Source of the DNA: Streptomyces sp. XM4193
GTDB taxonomy: Bacteria > Actinomycetota > Actinomycetes > Streptomycetales > Streptomycetaceae
Assembly: GCF_023072595.1 (NCBI RefSeq)
Contig: NZ_JALLGK010000002.1
Coordinates: forward strand, 62,001 to 126,000
Direction of reading: 5' to 3'
DNA length: 64,000 bases
The stretch's first letter is position 1. Every line of letters starts with the position of its first letter. Positions 9,213 through 18,476 of the stretch are shown piece by piece. A model generated the notes under the pieces. That model saw only the letters and a list, made by a program, of their open reading frames with translations, made no database searches and was not told the origin of the DNA. The position numbers were made by a program, and so were the translations under genes.

Positions 9213-10478
9213 ATGACCAGCGCCACGCAGAACTCGCCCGTCGTCCAGACCGCGCTCCGTGCCCGGGAGGCAGCCGCTCTCCTGGCCCCGCAGCCCCGCA
9301 CCGTCCGTGACGGAGCGCTGCTCGCCATCGCGGACGCGCTGGTCGCCCGTGCGCCGGAGATCACCGCCGCCAACGCGCGGGACATCGCGCGGGCCCGTGC
9401 CGCCGGCACCGCCGACTCGATCGTCGACCGGCTCACCCTCACCGAGGAGCGGGTGGCAGCCATCGCCGCCGATGTGCGCCGGGTGGTCGGGTTGCCCGAT
9501 CCGGTCGGCGAGGTGGTCCGCGGGTCCACCCTGGCCAACGGACTCGAACTCCGGCAGATCCGGGTGCCGTTCGGCGTCGTCGGCATCATCTACGAGGCCC
9601 GCCCGAACGTCACCGTGGACGCCGCGGCGCTCTGTCTGAAGTCGGGCAACGCCGTGCTGCTGCGCGGCTCCTCCTCCGCCCACGCCTCCAACGCCGCACT
9701 GGTCGAGGTGGTGCGGGACGCGGTGGCCTCCGCCGGACTCCCCGCGGACGCCGTGCAGTTGGTGCCCGGAGAGGGCCGGGAGAGCGTGCACGAGCTGATG
9801 ACGGCCAGAGGGCTGGTCGATGTGCTGATCCCGCGCGGCGGTGCGTCCCTGATCAAGACCGTGGTGGAGGGCTCGACGGTCCCGGTGATCGAGACCGGCA
9901 CCGGCAACTGCCACGTCTACGTCGACGAGGCCGCCGACCTCGACATGGCCGTGGAGATCCTGGTGAACTCCAAGGCCCATCGACCCAGCGTCTGCAACGC
10001 CGCCGAGACGGTGCTGGTGCACCGGGCGGTGGCCGCGGAGTTCCTGCCGCGTGCGCTGAGCGCGCTGGCCGAGGCCGGGGTCACCGTCCACGGCGACCGG
10101 GAGTGGCAGCAGCTCGGCGAATCGGTCGTCCCGGCCGACGAGGAGGACTGGGCCACCGAGTACCTCTCCTACGATCTGGCCGCGGCCGTCGTGCCCGACC
10201 TGGACGCCGCGGTCGCACACATCCGGCGCTGGAGCTCCGGCCACACCGAGGCGATCGTCACCCGGGACACGGCCGCGGCCCGGCGCTTCGTGGCTCTGGT
10301 GGACTCCACAGCGGTCATGGTCAACGCCTCCACGCGCTTCACCGACGGCGGCGAGTTCGGCTTCGGCGCGGAGATCGGCATCTCCACCCAGAAACTGCAC
10401 GCGCGCGGCCCGATGGGGCTGCCCGAGCTGACCTCAACGAAGTACGTCGTCACCGGCGACGGGCACGTACGCCCCTGA
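9213..10478 (+). CDS. proA: Gamma-glutamyl phosphate reductase
   Basis: ProA reduces glutamyl-5-phosphate with NADPH to glutamate semialdehyde, the second step of proline synthesis after ProB. The 421-residue protein is of normal length and belongs to the aldehyde dehydrogenase superfamily. The catalytic cysteine is C261 in [14 protein letters not shown], and other landmarks are [28 protein letters not shown] and the C-terminal [21 protein letters not shown]. The ATG at 9213 gives the expected N-terminus. It lies 215 nt behind the hypothetical gene, so it may share or have its own promoter. Confidence 0.97.
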   Translation: MTSATQNSPVVQTALRAREAAALLAPQPRTVRDGALLAIADALVARAPEITAANARDIARARAAGTADSIVDRLTLTEERVAAIAADVRRVVGLPDPVGEVVRGSTLANGLELRQIRVPFGVVGIIYEARPNVTVDAAALCLKSGNAVLLRGSSSAHASNAALVEVVRDAVASAGLPADAVQLVPGEGRESVHELMTARGLVDVLIPRGGASLIKTVVEGSTVPVIETGTGNCHVYVDEAADLDMAVEILVNSKAHRPSVCNAAETVLVHRAVAAEFLPRALSALAEAGVTVHGDREWQQLGESVVPADEEDWATEYLSYDLAAAVVPDLDAAVAHIRRWSSGHTEAIVTRDTAAARRFVALVDSTAVMVNASTRFTDGGEFGFGAEIGISTQKLHARGPMGLPELTSTKYVVTGDGHVRP

Positions 10479-10695
10479 CCCGACGCCCGTGTGCCGGCGG
10501 GCCCGTGTGTTCTGGGTGCTCTGGGTGCCCGTGCGCTCTGGGCGCGTGGACCTGAGTGTGGCGCCCCGCGCCGAGCGCGCGCGGGGCGGCGGCAGGCAGG
10601 AGTGGTTCGCCGACCGCCCGGCCAGGGGCTCGGACGGAGGAGACGAAAGCGTCCTCTCCCTGCCCGGTCCGGGCGATTCGGTCTACTCTGGGACG

Positions 10696-11277
10696 GTGGC
10701 GGACGACAGTGCGGGAAAGCCGTTCGGTCAGGGCGAGGAGCCGGAGGACCGCGACCACGGAGCAGCGGACGAAGCATCCGGCTCCGTGGTGTTCGACGAG
10801 GCCTTCGTGAGGGCCGCCCTCTTTCACGAACCGACCGCCGCCGAGCGGACGATGGCCGCCGCTCAGCGCGCCGCCGAGAGCGAGCAGTCCGCGGACGAGA
10901 CGTACGGCTCCGGCGGCTGGGGCCCGGAGCCGGGCGAGCCGGCGTACGGCGGCTTCGAGGTCGAGGGGTACGCCAGCTTCCGCGACGAGGACGACTACCG
11001 CGAGTACGAGGCGTACCAGGAGTTCCGCGACAGCGAGGACACCCCGGGGTACCGCAGCGGCGGACAGGGGCGCTGGCACCGGCCGGTCGCCTGGCTGCTC
11101 GCCCTGGTGATGGGCGTCGGCGTCGTCGCGATGGCCTTCGCGGCGCTGCGCGGAGGTTCGGGCGGCCGCGAGGAGCCCACGCCGCCTCCCGCGACGACCG
11201 GGCTGGACAGCGGGGTCGGGAGCACCGGCCCGCGGTACGCCGCCGCGCTGCTCTCTCCCGCCGGGGGCCCCGGCTAG
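10696..11277 (+). CDS. Single-pass membrane protein with VFDEAFVRAA motif
   Basis: The GTG at 10696 fits the start of an acidic N-terminal region; earlier in-frame codons encode unlikely Arg/Gly-rich sequence. The product has 193 residues: an acidic cytoplasmic part with the motif VVFDEAFVRAA (31-41), a Tyr/Glu-rich segment (about 90-120), one membrane helix (131-151) and a short Pro/Thr/Gly-rich outer tail. I do not recognise a catalytic domain. The next gene carries nearly the same motif in the same place ahead of its own membrane helix. The two are therefore probably related in function, and the motif may be a cytoplasmic docking element. Confidence 0.7.
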   Translation: MADDSAGKPFGQGEEPEDRDHGAADEASGSVVFDEAFVRAALFHEPTAAERTMAAAQRAAESEQSADETYGSGGWGPEPGEPAYGGFEVEGYASFRDEDDYREYEAYQEFRDSEDTPGYRSGGQGRWHRPVAWLLALVMGVGVVAMAFAALRGGSGGREEPTPPPATTGLDSGVGSTGPRYAAALLSPAGGPG

Positions 11278-11392
11278 TCGTCGCCGGTCCGCCCGCCGTT
11301 CCCCGCCCTTGGCGCCCGGAGTTGCGGAGATGGCGTGAACTCGTCACCGACCGGCGTCCTGGCTCCCTGCCTCGGCGCCTACGCTGGGGCCC

Positions 11393-12520
11393 ATGGCCGG
11401 GCGTGCAGACCCTCCCGAGGGGCGACCTGCGGGCGACGATGACGACGAGTTCCGTTCGACGGTGTTCGACGAGTCCTTCGTGCGCGCTGCGCAGCTGCGG
11501 GAGTTCTCGGCCCGGGAGCGTCTCGACGAGCAGGAACGGCCCGTGGCCGACCTGCCCGACCCACGCACCGCCGAGCGCACGCAGCCCGGTGACCGGGAGG
11601 GCGCCGCGCCGCCGGTGGGCAGTGGCAGGCGCGGGGTCTCGGGGCAGTTCCTCGTACTGCTGCTGGTCGTGCTGATCGCCTTCGGCGCCGCGATCTACAT
11701 GGGAGCCCGCAGCCCGTACGAGGATCCCGCGCACGCCCAGTCGCGAATACCGCTGCGGACGACGATCGTTCCGCTGGTGCCGCGCGGCTCGGTGCCGGGG
11801 GCCGAGGCCGAGGAGCTCTACCGCAGCAGCCCGGCGGCCCGCCTCGAAGCCGGTCCCAACGCGGTCACGCTGCCGTCGGCGCGGTCAACGACCAATTTCA
11901 GCCTCCGTCAGGTCCGGCTGGCCCTGACCACCACCCGGCAGTACGTGATCGCCTCCGCCCTCAATCCGGACGTCCTCGCCGGGCGGACCGTCAGCCCCGT
12001 ACGGAGGTTGCTCAGCCACGGCCAGCGCGACCAGTTCGACCGAAGCATGCGTGCCCCCGCCGATGACGGTCGTTACGGCGCGACCGGCTGGTTGATGCGA
12101 TTCCAGCCGGAGGAGGCGAAGTTGGCCGATTCCGACGTTCGGGTGCGGGGCACCTTCTCGGTGGCGGAGACCGACAGCGGCGCGCTGGAGGTTTCCGCGC
12201 AGCATGTGCTCGTCTACGCGCTGCGCCCGGTCGAGGGCGAGCGCAAGGCGGACGCCTCGCTGTTCACGGCGCGGCGCGAGGTGCGGATGCGCTTCACCCG
12301 GGGCGAGTTGCGCACGGGCGTCGGCACGGTCGCCCAAGTCACCGTGCAGGCGGGCCCGTTGCCCTGCGCCGAGGACACCCACGACTGGCTGCGTCCGCTG
12401 CTGGCGGGCGAGGACGTCGGTGCGGACGCCTCGGCCGGCACCGATCTGTACGCCGGCGACATCCGTCGCACCGAGCTGTGCGGAGTGCTGGCGCGCAGCG
12501 CGCAGCCGAAGGTGGACTGA
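11393..12520 (+). CDS. Single-pass membrane protein with large extracytoplasmic domain
   Basis: The 375-residue protein starts at ATG. The N-terminus contains TVFDESFVRAA (23-33), matching the motif of the preceding gene, followed by LREFSARERL. One membrane helix (about 85-103) precedes an exported domain of ~270 residues with TNFSLRQVRLALTTTRQYV, GWLMRFQPEE and VSAQHVLVYALRPVEG. Two cysteines (in LPCAEDTHDWL and TELCGVL) could form a disulfide outside the membrane. No enzyme signature is visible. A 19-nt-loop hairpin follows and separates it from the convergent M48 protease. The adjacency of two proteins with a shared motif argues for a common complex or process. Confidence 0.75.
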   Translation: MAGRADPPEGRPAGDDDDEFRSTVFDESFVRAAQLREFSARERLDEQERPVADLPDPRTAERTQPGDREGAAPPVGSGRRGVSGQFLVLLLVVLIAFGAAIYMGARSPYEDPAHAQSRIPLRTTIVPLVPRGSVPGAEAEELYRSSPAARLEAGPNAVTLPSARSTTNFSLRQVRLALTTTRQYVIASALNPDVLAGRTVSPVRRLLSHGQRDQFDRSMRAPADDGRYGATGWLMRFQPEEAKLADSDVRVRGTFSVAETDSGALEVSAQHVLVYALRPVEGERKADASLFTARREVRMRFTRGELRTGVGTVAQVTVQAGPLPCAEDTHDWLRPLLAGEDVGADASAGTDLYAGDIRRTELCGVLARSAQPKVD

Positions 12521-12636
12521 CCCGCCGACCGACCCGGCGCTGCCCCGGCGGGGGCTGCTCGGTCGGTGCCGGTGCCGGTGCCGGTGTGGTGTCGGTGCCG
12601 GCAGCGCGGACCGCTGCGGGAGCGGGTGCGGACACA

Positions 12637-12681
12637 ACTCAGGGCTGCGAAGGCCCTGTCGGGGTCTGCGCAGCCCTGAGT
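12637..12681. terminator. Bidirectional hairpin between convergent genes
   Basis: A 13-bp perfect inverted repeat (ACTCAGGGCTGCG 12637-12649; CGCAGCCCTGAGT 12669-12681) with a 19-nt loop lies between the membrane-protein gene (+) and the M48 protease gene (-). Confidence 0.75.
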
Positions 12682-12706
12682 GCGGCTGAACCGCTCGGTC
12701 GGCGGG

Positions 12707-13837
12707 CTACTTCGAGCCGGGCGCCGTGCCGTTGGTTCCCGGGCCGTCCTGGCCGCCGTCGCTTCCGCTGCCGCCGTCCGCCGAGGAGTCGGAGGAGCCG
12801 GCGCCGCGGTTGCCGCCGGTGGCGAAGTCCCGCAGCTTGCCGCCGAGGTCGCCCGCACCGCCCGCGAGATCGCGCACCAGGCCCATCAGCGGGTCCTTGC
12901 TGCTGCGCACCGAGTCCGCGTAGCTGCCGGCGGACTCCTTGATGGAATCGCGGACCGAAGTGTCCTTGTCCTCCTCGCGCTTGGCGTAGTGGCCGTCCAT
13001 CAGCCGCTGGAAGTCGCGGCTCTCGGACCACTTCTTCAGCTCCGCCGCCCGCACGGTGGTGAACGGGTGGGTGCGCGGCAGCACGTTGAGGATCTTCAGC
13101 ACGGAGTCGCGCAGATCGCCGCCGGCCTCGTACTCCTCGGCCTGCGCGAGGAACGCGTCGACGTTCATCTCGTGCAGGTGGTTGCCGCCCGCGATCTTCA
13201 TCAGCGCGCGCATCGACGCCTGGATGTCCTGGCCGACCAGCAGTCCGGCCCGGTCGGCGGACAGCTCGGACTTGCGGAACCACTCGCGCAGCGCGGTGAC
13301 CAGGGCCATGATCGCGACGTTGCCCAGCGGGATCCAGGCCACCTTGACGGCGAAGCTGGTCAGGAAGAGCAGGATCGTGCGGTAGACCGCGTGGCCGGAG
13401 AGCGCGTGCCCGACCTCGTGGCCGATGACCGCCCGCATCTCCTCCTCGTCGAGCAGCTCGATCAGGCCGGTGGTGACCACGATGATCGGCTCGTCCAGGC
13501 CGATGCACATGGCGTTGGGCTGCGGGTCCTGCGAGACGTACATCGGCGGGACCTTCTCCAGGTCCAGGATGTAACAGGCGTCCCGCAGCATGTCGTTGAG
13601 GTGGGCGAACTGCTCGTCGCTGACCCGCACCGAGTCCGAGAGGAAGAGCAGCCGCAGGCTGCGCTCGGGCAGCATGGAGCTGAGCGCCTTGAAGACGGTG
13701 TCGAAACCGGTCAGCTTGCGCAGTGCGACCAGCGCCGACCGGTCGGCGGGGTGCTCGTACGCTCGGGAGGAGATCCCCGGGAAGCGACGGCGTTCGCGGC
13801 TCGGAAGATGCTCGGCGGCGTCGTTGGTGTGGTTCAT
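12707..13837 (-). CDS. M48 family zinc metalloprotease
   Basis: The 376-residue protein carries the zinc-binding HEVGH at 140-144 and the third-ligand segment ELSADRAG (191-198), defining an M48 (HtpX/Ste24-type) peptidase. Hydrophobic helices at about 115-128 and 153-183 fit a membrane-associated enzyme. The ~80-residue C-terminal tail (Ser/Gly/Asp-rich) looks disordered. There is no signal peptide, so the active site is probably cytoplasmic. HtpX-type enzymes remove misfolded membrane proteins; the actual substrate here is unknown. It is transcribed alone, convergent with the twin-motif membrane genes. Confidence 0.88.
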   Translation of the reverse strand: MNHTNDAAEHLPSRERRRFPGISSRAYEHPADRSALVALRKLTGFDTVFKALSSMLPERSLRLLFLSDSVRVSDEQFAHLNDMLRDACYILDLEKVPPMYVSQDPQPNAMCIGLDEPIIVVTTGLIELLDEEEMRAVIGHEVGHALSGHAVYRTILLFLTSFAVKVAWIPLGNVAIMALVTALREWFRKSELSADRAGLLVGQDIQASMRALMKIAGGNHLHEMNVDAFLAQAEEYEAGGDLRDSVLKILNVLPRTHPFTTVRAAELKKWSESRDFQRLMDGHYAKREEDKDTSVRDSIKESAGSYADSVRSSKDPLMGLVRDLAGGAGDLGGKLRDFATGGNRGAGSSDSSADGGSGSDGGQDGPGTNGTAPGSK

Positions 13838-14014
13838 GAATGGCCCCCTTTACGGGCATTACGGACTGAGTGCCCGTCCCCCTGGCTGCCTGCTGTTGGC
13901 TGTTCGGCCAGCCTACGGGGTGGGCGGACAGAGCTGCACTGAAGCGGTCCGCTTACGATGTGGGCAGCTTTTGCCCGAATCTCTGCCCGACCGCTTCCCG
14001 GATAGGACCTGACG

Positions 14015-14173
14015 ATGAATCTCGCCGGTTCCGCGTACGCACTCGCCCAGCTCGCCCAGGGCGGTGAGCACGCCTCCGAGCACAGCTTCAACCCGTTCGT
14101 CATCGGTGGCTTCGGCCTCGGCGTCCTCTTCCTGCTGCTCTTCATCACCACCCGCTTCAACCGGGACCGCTGA
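14015..14173 (+). CDS. 52-residue single-pass membrane miniprotein
   Basis: The ATG at 14015 opens 52 codons ending in TGA at 14171. The N-terminal half is mildly polar ([16 protein letters not shown]). A strongly hydrophobic helix (about 28-45: [16 protein letters not shown]) follows, then a basic end TTRFNRDR, predicting an N-out/C-in topology. A GATAGGACCTGACG stretch upstream gives a weak ribosome site. It ends 41 nt before nadD and may be co-transcribed with it. I do not know its function. Its clean codon structure and positive-inside pattern argue that it is real. Confidence 0.75.
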   Translation: MNLAGSAYALAQLAQGGEHASEHSFNPFVIGGFGLGVLFLLLFITTRFNRDR

Positions 14174-14214
14174 GCCGACCGGCTGCCGCGTTCGAGCGGT
14201 TAGGGTCTGCACGC

Positions 14215-14844
14215 ATGGGAGAGCACACAGTGCCGAGCCGCGCCAAGCGGCGACTCGGCGTCATGGGTGGCACCTTCGATCCGGTCCACCACGGGCACCT
14301 GGTCGCCGCGAGCGAGGTGGCCGCGCGGTTCGATCTCGACGAGGTCGTCTTCGTGCCGACCGGCCAGCCCTGGCAGAAGAGCCACCAGCAGGTCTCGCCG
14401 GCGGAGGACCGCTATCTGATGACGGTCATCGCGACCGCGTCCAACCCGCAGTTCTCCGTGAGTCGCATCGACATCGACCGCGGCGGCCGCACGTACACCA
14501 TCGACACCCTGCGCGAGTTGAGGGCGGAGCATCCCGAGGCGGAGCTCTTCTTCATCACCGGCGCCGACGCGCTCGCGCAGATTCTCACCTGGCGGGACGC
14601 CGAGGAGCTCTTCTCGCTCGCCCACTTCATCGGAGTCACCAGACCCGGGCACCACCTGGCGGACCCCGGCCTCCCCGACGGTGGCGTCTCCCTGGTGGAG
14701 GTGCCGGCCCTGGCGATCTCCTCCACGGGCTGCCGCGCTCGGGTGGCGCAGGGCGACCCTGTCTGGTATCTGGTGCCGGACGGTGTTGTGCGCTACATCA
14801 ACAAGCGCCAGCTGTACCGGGACGCTGAGGCGCCGACAGCCTAG
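14215..14844 (+). CDS. nadD: Nicotinate-nucleotide adenylyltransferase
   Basis: NadD transfers AMP from ATP to nicotinate mononucleotide, giving deamido-NAD in NAD synthesis. The nucleotidyltransferase signature [12 protein letters not shown] is at residues 18-29, and the ISSTGCR segment (near 165) is the family's second ATP-binding motif, usually ISST[DE]xR. PTGQPWQK and [15 protein letters not shown] complete the pattern. At 209 residues the length is normal. The next gene starts 15 nt downstream, so nadD, the LCP-like gene and rsfS probably form one operon, an order well conserved in actinobacteria. Confidence 0.96.
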   Translation: MGEHTVPSRAKRRLGVMGGTFDPVHHGHLVAASEVAARFDLDEVVFVPTGQPWQKSHQQVSPAEDRYLMTVIATASNPQFSVSRIDIDRGGRTYTIDTLRELRAEHPEAELFFITGADALAQILTWRDAEELFSLAHFIGVTRPGHHLADPGLPDGGVSLVEVPALAISSTGCRARVAQGDPVWYLVPDGVVRYINKRQLYRDAEAPTA

Positions 14845-14859
14845 AGGGGCGGAAAAGTC

Positions 14860-17094
14860 GTGAACGACCGGCAGAATCCGCAGGGGGAGCAGTTCTACGG
14901 GTATGACGCCCATGGTCAGCCCGTCTACCACGATCCGTACGCGGGGCAGTCCGGTGACCACCGGGCGGCCGGCGCGGACGCGTACGGCGACGGCGGGTAC
15001 GGCGGCGGTGGTCAGTACGGCGAGCAGTACGGCACCGGACAGCACGGTGCCGGGCAGTACGGCGGCGAGCAGTACGGCGGTGGCCGGTACGACGGCGGGC
15101 AGTACGACGCCGGGCAGTACGGCACCGGCCGGTACGACGACGGCGGGCAGTACGGCGCCGGCGGTGGCGCATCGGGGCCGTACGACGGCGGACACGACAC
15201 GGGTCAGACGCCGCCGGTGTCCTGGGACACGGGCCAGCTGCCCCCCGTTCAGTACGACACGGGCCAGATCCCGCCGGTCCAGTACGACACCGGCCGGATG
15301 CCTCCTGTCCAGTACGACACCGGTCAGCACCCGCCGGTGCGGGACGGCGTCGGCTCCTACGACACGGGGGAGCACCCGCCCGTCCCGTACGACACCGGGG
15401 AGTACCCGCCGGTGCGGGACGGCGTCGGCTCCTACGACACCGGCCAGTACCCGCCGGTGGGCGACAGCGGGAACCCGCCGTACGACCCCGGGCGGTTCGG
15501 CGGACGGCAGGGCACCGTCGGACACCTGCCGGGCCAGGCCGACGGAGGCCGGTACGGCTCCGGCCGGCCGGAGCCGTACGACACCGAGGAGTACGGCGCC
15601 GGGGAGTACGGCGTCGGGAGCCGGCCCTCCGACCGGTTCTCGGCGGAGCAGTACGGCACGGGCAGCCGTGACGCCGGCCCGCCTCAAACCGACGGACTCC
15701 GTACCGACGGGTCCGGCTCCGAAGGCCCCGGCCGGCCGTTGGAGGAGGGGCAGACACCGTCCGACCGGTATGCCGCAGCGCCGCAGCGTCCCGCGGGGGA
15801 GAGGGGCCGCCCTGCGGGCCCCGGACCCGCGGGAGAGCCCGAAGTCGGTTACGAGACCGAGGAGTTCGCCTTCGTCGAGGAGGACGAGAAGAACTCCGAG
15901 GACGTCATCGACTGGCTGAAGTTCACCGAGAGCCGCACCGAGCGGCGCGAGGAGGCGCGGCGACGGGGCCGGAACCGGGTGATAGCCCTGGTGGTCGTGC
16001 TGACTCTGGCGCTCGTCGGAGGGCTCGGCTACCTGTGGCAGTCCGGCAAACTGCCCGGTCTCTCCGAGGAGACCGACCAGGCCGCCTCCGCAGCCGACAC
16101 CCGGCACGTCATCGTGATCCACCTGCGCGAACTCGAGAGCGGCGACATCTCCACCGCCCTCCTCGTCAACAACGAGACCGCCGGCCGCGGAACCACCGTC
16201 CTGCTTCCCAACTCCCTCGCTCTGAAGGGGGAGTCGGGCGAGACCACCACGCTCGGCAAGGCGTTCGCCGCCGAGGGCGCCGGAGCCACCCGAGACTCAC
16301 TGAACGACCTCCTCGGCTCCAACATCGAGGGCACCTGGCGACTGGACACCCCGTACCTGGAGAACCTCGTCGAGCTGGCCGGAGGCATCACACTCGACTC
16401 CGACGCCACCGTGCCGAGCACCGAGAAGGGCGAGAAGGCCCTCGTCCGGAAGGGCGCGGACCAGGAGTTGGACGGCAGGGCAGCGGTCGCCTACGCGACG
16501 TACCGCGAGGCCGCCGAACCGCAGACCAAGCAGCTCGCCCGCTTCGGCCAGGTCCTGCAGGCCGTCCTCGGCAAGGTCTCGACGGACAAGGAACAGGCGA
16601 CCACCGCCGTCGAGTCGCTCGGCCAGATCCTGGACTTCTCGCTCACCGAGGCCGAACTCGGCGCCGCGCTCGCCGCGCTCGCGAAGCTCGCCAAGGACGG
16701 TGACCACAAGACCGAGCTGCTCCCCGTCGCCGCGAACGGCACGCTCACCGAGGAGACTTCGCAGGGCCTGGTCAAGGAGGTGCTCGGCGGCTCGGTGCGC
16801 AACACCGAACCCGGGGACGCGGTCCGCCTGGCGGTTCGCAACGCCACCGGGCAGCGCGGTGCGGCGGACGGCGCCGGGGTGACCCTGGTCAACGGCGGCT
16901 TCACCGTCGTCTCCACCGGCGCTGCGGACGCGGCGGCGGAGCGCAGCACCGTCACCTACAGCGGCGCCGCCCACCAGAAGCAGGCCGTCGAGGCCGCCAA
17001 GACACTGGGTCTGAGCGAGAAGGCCGTCAAGAAGGGCGAGGGCGCCGCCAACGCGGACGTCACCATCGTGCTCGGAAAGGACTACAGCGACTGA
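14860..17094 (+). CDS. Membrane protein with repeat-rich N-terminus, LCP-like and LytR_C domains
   Basis: The 744-residue protein (GTG start) has four parts. The first ~260 residues are Gly/Tyr/Gln-rich: QYG-type repeats, then a PPVQYDTGQ series (about 113-200). One membrane helix spans about 373-395. An extracytoplasmic region (about 405-600) resembles LytR-CpsA-Psr (LCP) domains, with TALLVNNETAGRGTTVLLPNSL and NLVELAGGITLDSD. A C-terminal LytR_C domain follows (about 645-743, VRNATGQRGAADGAGVTLVNGGFTVV). Canonical LCP enzymes attach glycopolymers to peptidoglycan, but the usual Arg/Asp-rich RxDT-type motif is absent here, so catalysis is doubtful. A cell-wall binding or scaffold role is an inference. 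Confidence 0.8.
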   Translation: MNDRQNPQGEQFYGYDAHGQPVYHDPYAGQSGDHRAAGADAYGDGGYGGGGQYGEQYGTGQHGAGQYGGEQYGGGRYDGGQYDAGQYGTGRYDDGGQYGAGGGASGPYDGGHDTGQTPPVSWDTGQLPPVQYDTGQIPPVQYDTGRMPPVQYDTGQHPPVRDGVGSYDTGEHPPVPYDTGEYPPVRDGVGSYDTGQYPPVGDSGNPPYDPGRFGGRQGTVGHLPGQADGGRYGSGRPEPYDTEEYGAGEYGVGSRPSDRFSAEQYGTGSRDAGPPQTDGLRTDGSGSEGPGRPLEEGQTPSDRYAAAPQRPAGERGRPAGPGPAGEPEVGYETEEFAFVEEDEKNSEDVIDWLKFTESRTERREEARRRGRNRVIALVVVLTLALVGGLGYLWQSGKLPGLSEETDQAASAADTRHVIVIHLRELESGDISTALLVNNETAGRGTTVLLPNSLALKGESGETTTLGKAFAAEGAGATRDSLNDLLGSNIEGTWRLDTPYLENLVELAGGITLDSDATVPSTEKGEKALVRKGADQELDGRAAVAYATYREAAEPQTKQLARFGQVLQAVLGKVSTDKEQATTAVESLGQILDFSLTEAELGAALAALAKLAKDGDHKTELLPVAANGTLTEETSQGLVKEVLGGSVRNTEPGDAVRLAVRNATGQRGAADGAGVTLVNGGFTVVSTGAADAAAERSTVTYSGAAHQKQAVEAAKTLGLSEKAVKKGEGAANADVTIVLGKDYSD

Positions 17095-17160
17095 CCGGGG
17101 CACCGTGGCGGTCGTGAGACCCTTGTCGGGTACCGGACCCTCTACCCGAAAGCTCCGCCT

Positions 17161-17589
17161 GTGACCGCCACGGACCACTCCCTCGAACTCGTCGCCGCCG
17201 CTGCCCAGGCAGCCGCCGACAAGCTCGCGCACGACATCGTCGCCTACGACGTCAGCGACGTGCTCGCCATCACCGACGCCTTCGTGCTCGCCTCCGCCCC
17301 CAACGACCGCCAGGTGAAGGCGATCGTGGACGGTGTCGAGGAGCAGCTGCTCAAGGAGCTCGGCGCCAAGCCGGTGCGCAGGGAGGGCGAGCGGGACGGC
17401 CGCTGGGTGCTGCTGGACTACGTCGACATCGTCGTCCACGTGCAGCACAGCGAGGAGCGTGTCTTCTACGCCCTGGAGCGGCTCTGGAAGGACTGCCCCG
17501 AGCTTGCCCTGCCCGAGGACGCCGTCGCGACCAGGGGCAAGGGAGCAGAGCACGCCGGCGACAGCGCGGAGAGCGGAGAGCCGGCATGA
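17161..17589 (+). CDS. rsfS: Ribosomal silencing factor RsfS
   Basis: The GTG-started 142-residue protein has the RsfS/Iojap fold: DIVAYDVSDVLAITDAFVLASAPNDRQVKAIVDGVEE followed by GRWVLLDYVDIVVHVQ. The family binds L14 on the 50S subunit and blocks subunit joining when nutrients are scarce. The nadD-(LCP-like)-rsfS order is common. The last ~25 residues are a polar extension. The stop overlaps the next start by 4 nt (ATGA), so translation of the phosphatase is probably coupled. Confidence 0.95.
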   Translation: MTATDHSLELVAAAAQAAADKLAHDIVAYDVSDVLAITDAFVLASAPNDRQVKAIVDGVEEQLLKELGAKPVRREGERDGRWVLLDYVDIVVHVQHSEERVFYALERLWKDCPELALPEDAVATRGKGAEHAGDSAESGEPA

Positions 17590-18224
17590 GCTCCGGCCGC
17601 AGGATCGTTCTGTGGCGGCACGGCCAGACCGCCTGGAATCTGGAGCGCCGCTTCCAGGGCACCACGGACATCCCGCTCACCACGGAGGGCCTGAACCAGG
17701 CCCGGCGCTCCGCCCGTCTGCTCGCGGGCCTCAAGCCGGACGCGATCATCTCCTCCGATCTCATCCGCACCCGCGCCACCGCCGCTGAGCTCGCCGAGCT
17801 CGTCGGGCTGGAGGTCACCCACCACGAGGCGCTGCGCGAAACGTACGCCGGCGTCTGGCAGGGGCTGACCCACCAGGAGATCCTCGACCAGCACGGCGAG
17901 CAGTACGCGGCCTGGCGACGCGGCGAGCCGGTGCGCAGAGGCGGCGGCGAGCTGGAGACGGAGGTCGCCGACCGGGCCGCGCCCGTCGTACAGGCCGCCG
18001 CCGAAAAGCTCCCGGACGACGGCATCCTGGTGGTCGTCAGCCACGGCGGCACCATCCGCACGACGATCGGGAAGCTCATCGGGCTCGACCCCGGCGCCTG
18101 GGAAGCCCTCGGCGGTCTCAGCAACTGCTGTTGGTCCGTCCTCGGCGACAGCGTACGAGGGTGGAGGCTGCTGGAGCACAACGCCGGAACCCTGCCCGAG
18201 CCGGTGCTCGGCGACGACGACTGA
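17586..18224 (+). CDS. Histidine phosphatase (phosphoglycerate-mutase-like)
   Basis: The 212-residue protein shows the histidine phosphatase core: the nucleophile motif RHGQT at 11-15, the second catalytic His in VVVSHGGTIR near 155, and the ISSDLIRTRATA and ETYAGVWQGL segments with the acid. Members remove phosphate from small metabolites; this short, cofactor-independent-looking version need not be a glycolytic mutase. It is translationally coupled to rsfS by an ATGA overlap and closes that operon before tRNA-Ala. The substrate cannot be told from sequence; annotations elsewhere as phosphoglycerate mutase are generic. Confidence 0.9.
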   Translation: MSSGRRIVLWRHGQTAWNLERRFQGTTDIPLTTEGLNQARRSARLLAGLKPDAIISSDLIRTRATAAELAELVGLEVTHHEALRETYAGVWQGLTHQEILDQHGEQYAAWRRGEPVRRGGGELETEVADRAAPVVQAAAEKLPDDGILVVVSHGGTIRTTIGKLIGLDPGAWEALGGLSNCCWSVLGDSVRGWRLLEHNAGTLPEPVLGDDD

Positions 18225-18273
18225 CCTCCTCCCAGGGTGTCCGCACCCGCCTCTACCCGCTGTCACCTGCGAT

Positions 18274-18303
18274 TTCACTTATCGGCTGGTCACGGGGTAG
18301 AGT
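18274..18303 (+). promoter_or_regulatory. Probable promoter of first tRNA-Ala
   Basis: TTCACT (18274-18279) and TAGAGT (18298-18303) are separated by 18 nt and lie about 43 nt ahead of the mature tRNA 5' end, a typical layout for Streptomyces tRNA genes. Confidence 0.5.
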
Positions 18304-18345
18304 TCCACTCGTTCCGGACCGGTGGTCGCCACCAGGACGGCAACG

Positions 18346-18422
<77 letters not shown>

Positions 18423-18438
18423 AAACATCGATCGATCT

Positions 18439-18476
18439 GAACCTTGTCCCGCACGATTGTGGGGCGAGGTTCTTTT
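18439..18476 (+). terminator. Intrinsic terminator after first tRNA-Ala
   Basis: A 12-bp stem with two wobble pairs (GAACCTTGTCCC 18439-18450; GGGGCGAGGTTC 18461-18472) and a 10-nt loop is followed by TTTT. It lies 20 nt after the tRNA. Confidence 0.8.
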
